In this document: piece by piece, positions 47,401 to 59,574 of the stretch
Layout: every line of letters begins with the position of its first letter
Position numbering within the stretch: position 1 is the stretch's first letter
DNA from: Apoderus coryli
Lineage: Eukaryota; Arthropoda; Insecta; Coleoptera; Attelabidae
Length of the DNA stretch: 64,000 nucleotides
NCBI GenBank assembly: GCA_911728435.2
Contig: OU452201.1
Span: forward strand, 18,538,001-18,602,000
Reading direction: 5' to 3'
Position numbers and translations under genes: made by a program
Notes under the pieces: generated by a model
The model's input: only the letters and a program-made list of their open reading frames with translations
Databases searched by the model: none
Told to the model about the DNA's origin: nothing

Positions 47401-50400
47401 AAAAAATGATGCTCTATCAATGACGCCAAAAACTCTTTATCAAATTAGTTTTTTTATATTCTAACAAGTGTTATAGGGTCCAACTGGTAAAATTTTAAAC
47501 TCAATTTCCTCGAGAATTATGGGGGTAAATATCAAAAGTAACCTATCCTATCCTGTAAAGCAGACAAAAAATGCTTTAAAATGATGTATCACTCGACCTC
47601 TACAACTGCTATTTGAACATTTGGCGGTTGTGTTCACGCCTATCACAGGTCTTAAGCGAGTTCAACCAAAAACTAATGGGTTCCTCTTAGGACTTCCCCA
47701 AAGTCATACACCAAAATTTATCGTGAAAAAGTACATACAGACACACAGACAGACAGACTTCCATCCGAAAAGGGTCATAATTATCTCAAGGAACTTAAAA
47801 ATGGTCGTCGTAGTTAGAATTGAAAAAAATACAATTACCATTTCTAACAAAATTGAGATTCTGCTCATTACGCTCTTTGTGTTAGAGAATGGCTGGCAAT
47901 GCCTCGGATATGTTGTAGAAGGAAAGCTGCCCAAGAGCAGCCGTCAAGATCTTCAGATTTAACGTCACTGCACTTCTATCCCGAGAAGATCAAAATGTGT
48001 CCGGAATTCTGGGGGACGAGATAATCGGGCAAATTTTTATAGAAGGAAACTTGAGCATTAATCAGGCAGTCGCTAGACAACCAGGCCGATGAATTTGCAT
48101 TTCCAACATGATGCAGCTCCTCCTCATTACGATCTTCGTGTTAGGCAATGGCTGGATAAAACGTTAATTCGAAAATGTATTGTAAGGAGAGCTGCCCAAG
48201 AGTGGCCGTCACTGGGCTTCTTTTTTTATGGATACTTAAAATCTGAAGGGTATAAATCGCAGCCAGAAGACATTGATGCCCTGAAAACTAAAATACAAGG
48301 GCTACATTTAAAATTATAAAGTTAGGGTTGCTGGGGTGAAGGAGGGGAATACAAAATTCCACCAACAGTGTCAATCGTGTCTACTTTAGATGACGAGTGA
48401 TTCTGGGTGGAAGTTTTAAAATGTAAACACTGTATGTTCAGTGTTCAGCACAATAGTACTTGTATTGCAGTTAGAACAGGAGTAAAGAAAAGCGGAAAAA
48501 TAATAATGAAATGTTTAACGCGATTTCCAAGCTCGTTTAACTCAAAGTTTAAAGTTTTTTAATTAATGATTTTAAAAGTCGACAAAACTTTTTCGGTTGA
48601 AAGTTGAAGTTGTGTTTTTTCGTTATTTGCGGGAATGTTTATTTTTCTTATTCTGCACGTAACAAGTACACTAGTAGAATAACGGAAATTGGGAAACCTA
48701 AATATATGTAGGTGTTTTTAATTGGCTTCAATTATACATTTAACAGACAGGTTTCCGTTTTCATCGGTTTGGTGTTCCAACGAGTAAACAAAAGTGCCCA
48801 GTCAGGTTTTTTTCTATGAAAATAGTCCCGATTACCTGTTCCCCCAGAACTTCTGCCCCCACATTGAGCTCGGGATACTATTATATATGTACCTACCTTT
48901 TAGTTATTTTCTTAAACAGAGTCGTATAATATAGTAAAAGCCAGATTGGTTCCATTTTTTCGAATAAAAACATAAACTATACGTGCAGGAGCATTGTGTA
49001 TAGATCCGTTAAGGCTACATTTTAAAAATAATTTCAAAAGGAGTGGCATATCAAACTTATGTTTTTTTTTTAATGAAATTCTCTATATTTTATCACATGT
49101 TGTATCACACGTAAGGGTCCCTCTATTTAATACATAGCGTTTGGATTTATTTTGATTTTTGTTAACTTGCCGGGTTTTGGAAAAAAATGAAATGCTATTT
49201 TTGTCAAAACTGTATCTCATAAATAGACTGTTTCTATAATTTATTTGCCAATTTAATTATGAAAAATACTGTTTAGATCTCAAATGGTACACCCTTTATA
49301 TTGTAATTCTATTATGTGACCAATTCAATTGTCTTCCAAAAAGTAGGTACTGATGAATTCGTTTCGCTCTTATTATGAGCTCGTCACAGTACCATAGTCG
49401 TTATCCATCTACAATATTGGCCTGCATTTAACCACAGTGAGATATACAACAGTAGATATATGTAAACACGTACCATCTACATATACATGTATACATTTTC
49501 TTGATTAACGATTGATAGTTATATAATGATAAGATGTCGAAAGTGCGTGGACTTTTGGTAGCATCTATTTTGAAGTATTCGCAAAACACAGACAAGGGCT
49601 CCTTATGTGTTTTTTGAATATATCTGGAGTATCATCTATGCGAATACCTGGCTAATTTGGTTTATATATTTGCCATTTGTTTATTTGTTTACAGTATTAC
49701 TAAATTAATAAATGTAAATTTATTTGAAATGTATTGCGAATGAATAAATAAATTATTATTATATAAACAAATTAATTAATTTGTCATACAAGAACCTTGA
49801 ACAGAAGGAAAACTGACGTGAGTTTAACTATTGGTATTATTCAATTTATAGGCTTCAATGTCTCTACAGGAAAACACTTTCAAAATTGGTACAAACATTT
49901 TATGAGACAGGCGTGCTTCATCCAATACAGAATTAAACTAAAGTGTTTACTAAAAACAAAGAAAATGAGTTTTTTGTATATGATTCCTCAGTTGATAAAT
50001 CTCGTACTAACAATTTAACAAGTGTATCTATTTAACAATATCACGATTATATTTATTAAGTAGTACATAAAACTATATAGCATCAGTCCTGACTCACCCT
50101 GTATCATTTTCTTTTATTATTATTATGTTTCGTCTCATGTAACCAATCCATATTTACGTAACCTAATTAAAGACGAAAGGCTCAACGGAAACCTGATTCA
50201 TGAATATGTAAAAGCGCAGTAACAGCACGAAAATTAAAAAAAAAGTGTCCGACATCAGAAAGCTTTATGGAAATAATTAGCAAAGTCGGGTTACTCCACG
50301 CGCATTATAATTGCTGTATATAAAGTTTTAAATTAAATGAAATGATTACATTACTAATGAGTTTTTCCGCCGCCGCCATCACGCCGAAAGGCATGCAAAC

Positions 50401-53400
50401 ACTTTGTAATGTTTTTGTTTATTATATTTTGTATCTTATATGACAATAAGGCAAATTTTACACTTACATGTTATTGGATTCATTTCAACAGCAATATATC
50501 ATCGATGATAGATAGTATTCAGTTGCAAACTATAATATTATATAGATACTTTCAAATTAGAGTTTGATTAGCTGCACAAATACATTTACTATCACGAGTA
50601 AAAATTACTATAAGTAAATTTCCATTAGACAAAAAATATAAGACTCCCTACAATAAGACTCAAATAAAACAGGACAATCTGAGTAATACGAGTATGACTA
50701 AACGTTTGAAAATAATCCTAAAATGGCGTAAGAAAAGCGCACATAATAGAAAAACATTGGAGAAATGTTGATTGAGTATGATTTGAATTGATAAAATATT
50801 TAACACAGACGTTCCTTCAATAATTTTTGAATGTAGAGTAATTTCGAAAACAAACATACTTTTTCAAACATAAAATATTTTTCAGTGTATGTTCACCGTA
50901 AAACTAACTGCTACTGTAGCCAGGATTCGAAATATAATACATTATATTATGTATGTATAATTTGTGGAATTTTTGAAATGTCTCTACTGATATATCATAT
51001 AAATTTTTCGAAAATTACATTTAATACATTGCTATGCGAAACTTAAATCTCTCTATTCGCTTTGATAGGCGTTTATTGTGGAAATTCTTAAATTTCAATT
51101 TTTTTAATAGTTTTACAAATTTTACTGACGATTTTGTTATTTTCTTTTGTTTCCACGATATAAATGTAGGTACATAGCGATAATGTCACTTGAAGCAGAT
51201 TTCATGATATGTAACTTTTGTTTCCAAAAATGAGGTCTACTGTCGCCAGAAACGCTTTTTATTTCTCTGTTGACAATTTTAAATAGCTCAAGCTCAATTT
51301 GTTTGAAACTTTAAAAATACATTTAAAATAATCAGTTTTAGAGAAACTTTTAGTCAATATTAATAATTTTAATGTATTCATGATTAAAAATATAATTTTA
51401 ATGAAAAAAGTATATAATGCTTGTATTAGATTTTTTTTCAATTTCTAAATAAAATTGATTGATTTTTATTATATCTTCTTTGAAAAAAAAAAATTAATCA
51501 ATCAATATAATTTTATATAGAAATGGAAAAATTTGTTTCGCATTTTGGAATATCTCTCAAGTTTTAAACATGAAGACAATGATACCTTGTCGAAACGTTG
51601 ATTAAAGAAAAAAAAACCAATATGGAGCTAATATGAAAATAAATTTCAAATTAATTTCATTTCTTTAGAAAAATAAAAAGAAATATAAAAATAATTTGAT
51701 GAACATTTGGCTCTTTTTTGCCTAACCCTGTACTCTCTACAACTTTGCATCAATCTAAGTATGCTATCTAAATTATGTACTGGTATGAATACTGGATTGC
51801 CTACCCTGAATGATTTCTAGTTAATAATATCACAAAACTTTTTAACAACTAGTAAAATACTATAATTCAAAAAAATCGTTTAATACATTGTCTAAATGAT
51901 TTTTGCACGAAAACCAATCAAAATTTATATGTTGCTTTATATAAGTTTTTAATTATTGTTTGATATTAGAAACATGTCCATGGTTAGGCAAATCATATAT
52001 ATTTTAATCAGTATTTGAACTATTTTTTCAGTCGGGTAAATTAGTCTTTTTTTATTTTCACTATGTTGTCATAGTAAAAATGTGATGGGGTCCCATAATG
52101 TCTGTGATTAAATTTGCAGCACACTCATCGCAATTTGATATTTTTACTAGTTTTAAAAAACCCAGTGACATGTAGAAATCTGTAAATCATAGCTATCTTT
52201 ACTAAAATTAAAAGGAATTTGTATATACCTATTTTCTGATATAATTTCCAGAAGTACTTCTTGTTTATGTAGACTAAAAATTTTTGAAGTCCAAAATCAA
52301 AAACAAATTTTCTGTCTCTTAGTAATAACCATGTAATAACATTAAATAAATAATAATTTAATTAAAATTTGGAATGTTCTGTCAAGACAAGTCCCCGAAA
52401 CCATCGAATATTAACTTATTTTAACTGTGCTGAACAGAAACATAGAAAACCCTTCCTTTCTCCTCGGCGCTACGTGTATGCGCAAAAACACCCCAATGCA
52501 CTAATTTAAAGAAGACTATCTTGTTTTACTGGTTTCTCTATATGCCATAATTCTCTATAATTTTTAAGGATTTAATTGCTTTATGTATCCATGTATGCTG
52601 ATTTGTTTTCACTATATCGTAAAGTATCTTTGTTAGTGCTGTTAATGCTGTCCAAGATTAATGTACTTACATTAATCTTTGATGCTGTTATTAATATTAT
52701 GAATGTAACTTGTAAAATGGACTTATGTCGGTAAATACAGAATTAAATATTTACCTTAATTTTGGTAAATTTGTTCCCTTACAAATGATCTTAATATTTA
52801 TCGTAAAATTCACCTGATACATTCTGAGAATCAATTTCCTTATTCCATAATTCAAATACATTAAAAACCTAATTGAAACATGTTTCTATACATAGTTACT
52901 AAAAATATTATACGAAATCTTTTTTACACTAAAATTACAAAGAACAAAACTGACAATAAAAATATGAAGTAATGTATTTTTTTGCAAAAAGGCTTAGTGC
53001 AAAAGAACTGTGTAAAACAACTGAAAAAAATTCAAACTTCAATATGTTTCCATTCTTGTTCTATGTAACACTTTTTGTAGACGTAAGGAAAAACGTGATT
53101 TAAAATCTCATTTATCATTGTTTGCATTGTATGGAATAGAATTTCTTCAATCTGAATTGACTTATTTAGAAAAGATTTCGTAATTTATAGCAACAGGTTG
53201 TGGTGTGATTTATTATCAGGAGAAAACCTCATTTACACCTGTGACGTAATAACAATTTCAACAAAACGATCCATTTAAAAATTTCAATAACATAGAAAAT
53301 ATTTTATTTTAAAGCCTGTGCGAAAAGACAGCGTTAAATGTATATAGAGGGTACCAAAGAAGCTCCAAAAAGGGCAATTTAGTGAGTGTCGATTTGTATT

Positions 53401-56400
53401 TCAACATAGTAGAAATATGTTGTTTATAACAAAATATTGCCAAGTTGATATCACAACAACATGATTTGTTTTGACATGGTTTAATATAGGTAACAGTTGC
53501 AGCCTCATGGACTTACTGTGAAAAAAGTATATTCATTCCAGGAACCCTGTACGCTCCACTAGCCTCTAAATTTCATTTACGTCTTGAGTGTCAATATTTG
53601 TTGGCGCAATATGCCTGTGCGGAAAAATAGTGAGTCGCCTTTACTCTAAAAATAATCAGTGACATATTGAATTTAATATATAGGTAAGTTGAGATTGAGC
53701 GAATCCCAGGCCCTCCACTGCGTCCACATAGGGTCTATTTGGCTCATATCTATATTCATATTTCAACCAGCAGCTCAATACTCTTAATAAATTTTGAACC
53801 ATCAGTAAACCAGCAAAAATCTCACTCTCAATTCACTCCCGCCCATGCAGGATTCATTGATCGCGGCTGAGGAAGAGGGTTTTATAAAGCAGATCATAGT
53901 TTATTGTTGGGAGCATTACATCAAAGTCCATTTCCAAACTTCGGTGACTTTCGATGTCAATCATCAGTCTCTTGTCTTCCAAATATGCCTCCTACTCTAG
54001 TAGGACGATAATTTAAGATCTAAGCCATGGCATCTTTGGTAAAACGTACCGCACCCTGTAGCAGCCTTTCTTATTATCTAAAAACCTCCTTTGACGTTTT
54101 GCAGTTTTTACAAGGTACGAGACCTAAATGTTGAGTAAACATTTTTCTATTCCAAACATAAATTTTACGTACAAAAAATCTTTCCTTGCATGTATTTTCT
54201 GGAACTGATTGTTTTTTCAACAAATAGCTCTTTACGTTTATAATATATGTATGAGCGAGCGTGGCACAGAGTAGACGAAGAATTGAAAAATGGGGATATT
54301 CGTTTTATTTGCTATATTTCCGTAAAGGCTTGATGTTGATTTATGATGAGTATCAGCACCGGAGGTTTTTATTTAGAAAAGGCAAAACATTTGTTTGAAT
54401 ACCTATGTCTTTATGTTACCATAGAAAGTAGTTTCTATTTATTTGGTTGTTTTCAATTATTTTGTGTCAATTTTTTGTTTTTACAAATGTACTTAGTGTA
54501 TTATTTTTTTTTCTATTTAATTATGGATTTCCAATAATTCATATTCGTAAAAATCAATGTTGTGCCTTAGCAGTCCATCTTAAAATCGAGTTCCTACATG
54601 TTGGAAAAACATTTTTGCCAATTCATTTTCAATAAAATATGAACACTTAAAAGTTCCCGCAAAAGACAAATTTAAACGGACGCCTGTTTTGATGTAACCA
54701 GCCATATAAATGGCTGCTTGTTTACATTTTGCTATATTCTGTAGCGTGTACCGTCTGTCATTAGGCATTTTGAATTGTATATCCAGCAGTGATACTAAAT
54801 AATTATTGTTGTTGACGTTGATATGGCTGTTTACGCGCGAATTTTTTCAGTTTAGATTTTGATAGTCAAAATTTTAAGGAACACAATTTTTATTGCCGTA
54901 TCTATTTTTACAACAATATCTATTGTTTTTCATAAGTTTAAAAAAAATGCAAATCACCTGATTTCTTAACATTATATTTTTCCATTTTTTCAAAAGTTTC
55001 TTGGTCTAAAAGTTCATACAAAACACAAAGTATGGTAAAATAAAGTTTTTATTTCATGTCACTTTGGGCTATTTTTCGACGTTTCTACAAAATCATTGTG
55101 TCTTTTTGTTACATTCCTCTTCAAGTATGGCCTACTTTATCTTTTCTTGAACTGCTAATTTTATCGACACAAATCTTTTTCAATGAGCAAATACTTATTT
55201 ATTTAAAAAATAACTCCTCAATTTTGAACCAACGAGTCTGGTAAAACACCCACTGTATTATGAGCCTTTGTAGTCTTCATAAAATGTTAAAATTTCGTTA
55301 AATCACACGAGTCCATTTAAAAGTTATAGCCGAGATATAAGTCGTTGGTCCTCCTGTGGGACTCTGTATATCTATTTGTTAAGGGGCCCATACGCTCCCG
55401 AAAGTGGTGTGTTATGAACTACAGGGTACCCTGTACAAACTGAGGTGTTTAATCGTAGGTACTTTATAAAAATAAAATCAAACTCTGATGATACAAGACT
55501 TTTTTGTGACAATCGACTGGTAAAATAAAAAGGAAATTTGTTAGAGAAAATAAAATATCAAAAAATGCATGAACTACTACCCGACATTGCTTTGCATAAA
55601 TAGTCAAAGGACTATTTTTAGACGATCTTTTATGTTAATTATAAAAATCCCCCAATTAAACTTACATACACTATTTCATATTTCCTAAGTAGGTACACCA
55701 TCGTTATAAGGATTAACTTGATCTGACAAGCGCTATTTTTTCCGGACAGTGTAGCCTGCTGCTAGTAAAGATTGATTGACATTCATTTTTATACTGTCCC
55801 CTGCTCGTTTATTTTTTTAAGCTTGTAGGTATAGCTATATGTTCCTGATAATATATCGATTCATATCAATCAACTATAAATAAAAAAGTACATAGAACGG
55901 AAGGCAGGATCGAGAAATATAAAATAAAATAAATTCATTTTAGAAACCGCTTTACAAATTCCAAATCCAAATTTAGAACAAATATAATTTAAAATAATAG
56001 CTGTTGGGTTGTCAAATTTATTAATTAATTATAATGGACTCTCCTGCTGCTGGTATATTTTCAGATTTAAAAGTTATAGTCTGTTGCTGATTTCGGTTTT
56101 TATTACTAATTTTACTGTAGCATATTTTACAAATAAAACTCATAATAAATTAAATAATTCATCATATAGGATTAATGCAAATATTGATTGAACTTTAACT
56201 CATATAGGAGTTTATTTGCAGTTAGCTTAATTGAAATTTCACGTTGAATAAATATTTATACAAAATAAGAATACGAAAATTCACAACTTAGAGACTTTGT
56301 TGTTTTTCCCCTATGTACGAGTTCCACGTCTTTTCGAATATTTGATGTATAGAACTAAATTCAAATAATTAATTAGGATATTGTATTATAAATCTAGGTT

Positions 56401-58512
56401 GAGGTGTATATAGACAACAAATACAGGACAAGGTTTAAAAGTTTTACATAATTTTAAATTAAGGAATAAACCTCTATTTAAAATTTCCACAATAACTAAG
56501 TACTGCTAAATTTTAGTATTATTTTAATATCTGATTCTATTTGATCTCTTTACGCTAACTTGCCTAATGAGAAGTTTTGTGTCTGTGTTTAGTCTTGCGT
56601 AATATTGATGTTTGATATATATGTAACTAAATGTGAACTAAAACAAATAGCTGAATAACTTTCATGAATTTCTTAATTTTAATTGTATTTTAGCCTTGAG
56701 GAAGTCGAAATATATCTAAGAAACGTCGGCATAGTATGAAGTATTGTGTTTTGCTTTTCCGAATCCTGTAAACTCTTTTTATCTATTGATTGATCAGGAA
56801 GTGAATTTATTGACGTTTCATAACTGATAATTATTGAGGATATTCAAAAAATGTCGCACGAAAATTCCAGATATTTCATATATTACATTTGTTTTGCAGG
56901 TTTGACAAAACAAGATCAACAAATTACAAGTATGCACCTTCTCATTACAAACATCTACCAGGCTACTTCAAAGATTTTAGTGACAAAAAACGGTAAGAAT
57001 AAATTATTATTAAAATTAAATTTGCAAACATAATTTCGACGAATCATTCTGTAATAATTTTGAATTCAAGATACGGAGAATCCCACAATTCAAATTACGG
57101 CGATTTGGATGAAGATTCATACAAATCTATCCATGACTATAACAAAGGTATCAAAGGAAATTATTTCAAGGATACTGACCAGAAATACTACGATAGAACT
57201 TCTGGCAATAGTGTGAAGTACTTTGACAAAGGTGGTAATTATAAAGGTCATCATCAAGCTGGTAAAGGCTATCAAGTAGGCAGCAATGGCGAAGAACAAG
57301 GTCATAGCAAAGGTAGGAGCTTGCAAAACATTAATATTTTTTTAAAATAAAATAGAATGATAGAACTATTAAAATGTCTCTAGTCCCCTAGCAGGGAGGC
57401 TTTATTTAAGAATTGCTTGTTACATAAAGCAACAAGATTTTTAGTTATGTTGGAAATTTGGGTCACACTGCCTGCCGATCACCACTGGTGCGTCGTGGAT
57501 CGACGAAACGGCCGTCTGGTAAAAGCATGGTAGTGTGAAACAAATTTACAACATAACTAAAAGTCTTGTTGCTTTATGTAACAAGCAATTCTTAAATAAA
57601 GCCTCCCTGCTAGGGGATTCGAGCGCATCTAGTGTTGGCAATAGGATATAATGGAGTTGTTACTTCTTGTCCGGCCATCGTTTGTGAACTGTGTTTCACC
57701 CGGCATATTGCCTGTTCACGCTAGATGTCGCCAAAAAGATCTCTCTCTCTCTCTCTGAAATTTTTAGTTTATTTCAAACGTTAATTATGGATATGCTTGT
57801 TACATAATGTAACAAGACTCTAAGTTATGTTGGAAATGTGCTTCACACTACCGTGATTTCACCTGACGGGCCGCGATCGGCAGGCATTCTGATTCAAATT
57901 TCTAACATTTACGAAGAGCTTATACCAGCACGAGAGACGAATGACAATAATATGCTTGTGGAGACATCTAGTGTGAGCAGGCAATATACCCTGTGAAACA
58001 AAGTTCACAAACGAAGGCCTAACAAGAAGTAACAATTCCATTACATGGTGCCTCTAGTCTGAAATTTGTTTAGCTAGTTTAGTCTCAAATACATTTCAAA
58101 GACATCGTCGTATTTTGTCAAATGCACATTAATTTTTTAATGTATTGATTTTTATATGTGTTCAATAGGCTCAAAAACTACCGGCTATCACAAGGTGTTC
58201 CATAAAGATGAATACAAAAAAGACCACGATTTCTACGATAAAGCTGATAAAAATGGGCATTTCGAACAATACGGCAACCAACACAGTCAAAAAGCCAGTA
58301 ATGAGGGAGCATTTAAAAAGGGCGGACACAATAAGGCCGACTATGAAACCAAGAGTGGAGGTGCTCGAGGATATGCTGATAAGGGCGTATCAGTTGAGGA
58401 GGGTAAAGCGTATAAGGGTAAAAGTGGTAGAAAAGTATTTAATAAAGATTTTGATGAGTACAGTAACCGAAATGGGGAGTCAAAAGGATATAGTGATAGT
58501 TATAGTAGGTAA
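41421..58512 (+). CDS. secreted DUF4779-like (cuticle-associated) protein, three exons
   Basis: Exon 1 is 41421-41911, ending GA before donor GTAAGT (phase 2). Exon 2 is 57071-57312 (acceptor TTGAATTCAAG, donor GTAGGA, phase 1). Exon 3 is 58169-58512 (acceptor TGTTCAATAG, stop TAA). The phases join without a break to 358 residues. Residues 1-19 (MSWLVLLIIKTLLVLTHSK) are a signal peptide. Exon 1 encodes a Tyr/Asp/His-rich region. Exons 2 and 3 encode low-complexity sequence rich in Gly, Lys, His, Tyr and Asp (YNKGIKGNYFKDTDQKYYD, GYHKVFHKDEYKKDHDFYDK, GFD-like repeats). The FHKDEYKKDH.FYD core is characteristic of insect DUF4779 proteins, which are secreted and thought to be cuticle-associated; their exact role is unclear. 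The TATA/initiator promoter fits tissue- or stage-specific expression. Intron 1 is 15.2 kb and full of transposon debris. Exon 1 could belong to a neighbouring gene if unseen exons exist, but signal peptide, composition and phase all support one gene. Confidence 0.8.
41912..43539. other. intron 1, proximal part: no further gene seen
   Basis: Overlapping open frames at 42744-43068 on both strands show no motif. A short hydrophobic plus-strand frame (MIVHVVLMFIATASCLLTL) lacks support as a gene. Confidence 0.4.
43540..44002 (-). pseudogene. fragment of an uncharacterised transposase-like ORF
   Basis: At 44002-43778 the minus strand reads FEIHNMKTGSAGNFYKYYEG, then NEVCTFLSDYITNHIPQEVE, then FAACPGQIKK. 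Further pieces RGDSFLPCDRGFG (near 43700) and RKCNRIYVPEKYDTVIKKST (near 43650) follow in shifting frames. From memory this order (...GPNEVC.FL...IP..V..L..FSD.C.GQN.N, then RGHSF.P.DR.FG) belongs to a repetitive, transposon-borne protein family in arthropods. I cannot name its superfamily. The Asp of the usual SD.C.GQN box is Ala here. It lies inside intron 1 of the DUF4779-like gene, on the opposite strand. Confidence 0.55.
44003..47490. repeat. intron 1, middle part: short direct repeats, no gene
   Basis: GATACAGGGTGTCCGAAATA at about 45475 and GATACAGCGTGTCCAATAAT at about 45656 are direct repeats, each followed by an ATATAAG...GAAC tail about 180 bases apart. They are probably ends of one repeat family. 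At about 47104-47145 a tRNA T-arm-like string occurs on the minus strand, without a matching A box. Nothing is coding. Confidence 0.45.
47491..47830 (+). repeat. dispersed repeat copy 3
   Basis: Matches 31301-31665 in the same order (TCCTCGAGAATTATG, CAACCAAAAACTAATGGGTT, a CAGACAGACAGACTTCCATC block). It diverges from about 47790 onward and is followed by transposase fragments. Confidence 0.8.
47868..47990 (+). pseudogene. Tc1/mariner-type transposase fragment, copy A
   Basis: One frame reads HYALCVREWLAMPRICCRRK, then AAQEQPSRSSDLTSLHFYPE. This is the segment around the third catalytic Asp of the family whose usual form is HYAL.VRQWLD...RRG..EWPPRSPDLTPLDFF. It is a partial duplicate of the piece at 48115-48215, and here the SDLT box is kept. 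Confidence 0.7.
48089..48319 (+). pseudogene. Tc1/mariner-type transposase C-terminal fragment, copy B
   Basis: A 76-codon frame reads FQHDAAPPHYDLRVRQWLD, then RAAQEWPSLGFFFYGYLKSE, then QPEDIDALKTKIQGL. The second catalytic Asp (QHDAAPPHY) is kept. The third is lost because the RSPDLTPLD box is reduced to a few residues (EWPSLGFFFYGY). The upstream part of the protein is only hinted at (QAVARQPGR near 48070). The MITE-family terminal repeat ends 113 bases after the stop, in the orientation expected for this transposon's own 3' end. Confidence 0.8.
48376..48432 (+). repeat. 3' terminal repeat shared with the 434-bp MITE family
   Basis: GTCTACTTTAGATGACGAGT, then GATTCTGGGTGGAAGTTTTA, ending AAACACTG next to TA (48433-48434). 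It matches the right end of 32045-32478 with few differences. The matching left end was not found. Confidence 0.8.
48435..53779. other. intron 1, distal part: 5.3 kb without a recognised gene
   Basis: Very AT-rich DNA. A hairpin at about 51450-51510 (AATTGATTGATTTTT against AATTAATCAATCAATATAAT) is the only structure noted. Short open frames at 49797, 50660 and 51259 have no motifs. Confidence 0.45.
53780..53860 (-). pseudogene. RNase H fragment of a non-LTR retrotransposon, second copy
   Basis: The minus strand reads MNPAWAGVN, a stop and a further break, then FCWFTDGSK, the run-up and first catalytic Asp of LINE RNase H. The nucleotide match to 2984-3048 is direct (TCCTGCATGGG, GGGAGTG, TTGCTGGTTTACTGATG). 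Related but more degraded sequence extends to about 54050. Confidence 0.65.
53861..57070. other. intron 1, last part: no recognised gene
   Basis: AT-rich DNA. At 56695-56729 a GAGGAAG...GAAACGTCG string belongs to a recurring stem-loop motif. Open frames at 54343-54768, 55056 and 56009 show no families. Confidence 0.45.
57382..57620. mobile_element. long palindromic element in intron 2
   Basis: The arms of about 80 bases run 57382-57460 (CCCTAGCAGGGAGGCTTTAT, then TTAAGAATTGCTTGTTACAT) and 57540-57618. They are near-perfect reverse complements, carrying module A of the family seen at 11345-11700 around a CGTGGATCGACGAAACGGCC core. It could form a stable hairpin in DNA or in the pre-mRNA of the host gene. 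It is non-coding. Confidence 0.85.
57622..58045. repeat. dispersed palindromic repeat, further modules in intron 2
   Basis: Module B is inverted at 57622-57735 (ends GTGAACTGTGTTTCACCCGG, then CACGCTAGATGTCGCC). A CT repeat and then a direct copy of module A follow at 57793-57925, and module B again at 57962-58040. With the palindrome at 57382-57620 these fill most of intron 2. Confidence 0.8.
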
Positions 58513-58719
58513 TAACGAATATTAGAAGCAGATCGACTAAAGTTAATTACCTACTTCCAGCGAGCGCATTCATAGTGATAGAGAAACTTATCTTGCTTAT
58601 GTGTTCATAAAATTATGTTATTCATGAGATCCAATTCATCATTTGTTCGTTATTTTAGAATAAGTGTTTGTAAATATTCTTTATGATTTAGTTAATAACT
58701 AATTTATTTCGAAACTTTA

Positions 58720-58725
58720 AATAAA
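58720..58725 (+). terminator. poly-A signal of the DUF4779-like gene
   Basis: AATAAA about 208 bases after the stop codon is the first canonical signal. Further AATAAA copies follow near 58875. The actual cleavage site is not determinable from sequence alone. Confidence 0.5.
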
Positions 58726-59574
58726 AACATTATAGAAATGTATATTAGTTCTTTCCGAAATCGTCTGAAGTGGTTTACTGCTTATAGTCTCTACCAAGTG
58801 AGCCAGTAGATAATTTCATGTTATTATATATTTTATAATTAGTTAATTGGTAATTGTTGTTGCAAATATATAATAAAATAAATAACGGTGTTCCACCGGA
58901 AACATAATGTAGGTATATTTTATTATTTTCCTAGACTAAAATAGAGGGAGAGAAATATTCATTGTTTCAGATGGGAGTCGAGTTCACATAGCCATTTTAT
59001 ACGACCTCACATATTTTCCAATCAAAAAATATTTTGTTGGTACGAATTCTAAACAACTGGTAACCAGTTCACGAAAATCCAAATTTTAAATCACAGAAAG
59101 GTTACATACCCATACTATTTTGTAATTTATAACGACTGAAACCTGACAGATTTCGTTCAGAAAGGCGTTGAAAAAATGTAATGTACGTCTTACCTATAGG
59201 TAAAACACAGATGTTATAAAATTTAATACCAACCGGAAACGCAGTTTCTTGACAGCATTTGCAGTAGTTGTACTCGATTATGTGCAACGAAAACGCTTGT
59301 TTACTGTCTACTGCGAATGTAACTAAGTGTCATGGCAGTTATTTGCAGCTGCTAAAACTTTTTCCCATATGACTTTGACAGAAATTTGGTTCGCTGGAAC
59401 AATGTTTAACTTAAAAAGTCATTTCACACGCATGGCGGATATTTGTAGGTACCAATTCCAACTAAAATATAAGTATGAATCCATAAATCAGGAAATAAAT
59501 AAATTTGTATTGGTATATAACACAAATATACGTTAATCTTTGGTAAAAGTAACCTCAATTTCCTGGTTTTGAAT
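58726..59574. other. gene-free stretch
   Basis: AT-rich DNA between the gene and the LINE fragments, with no recognised feature. Confidence 0.45.
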
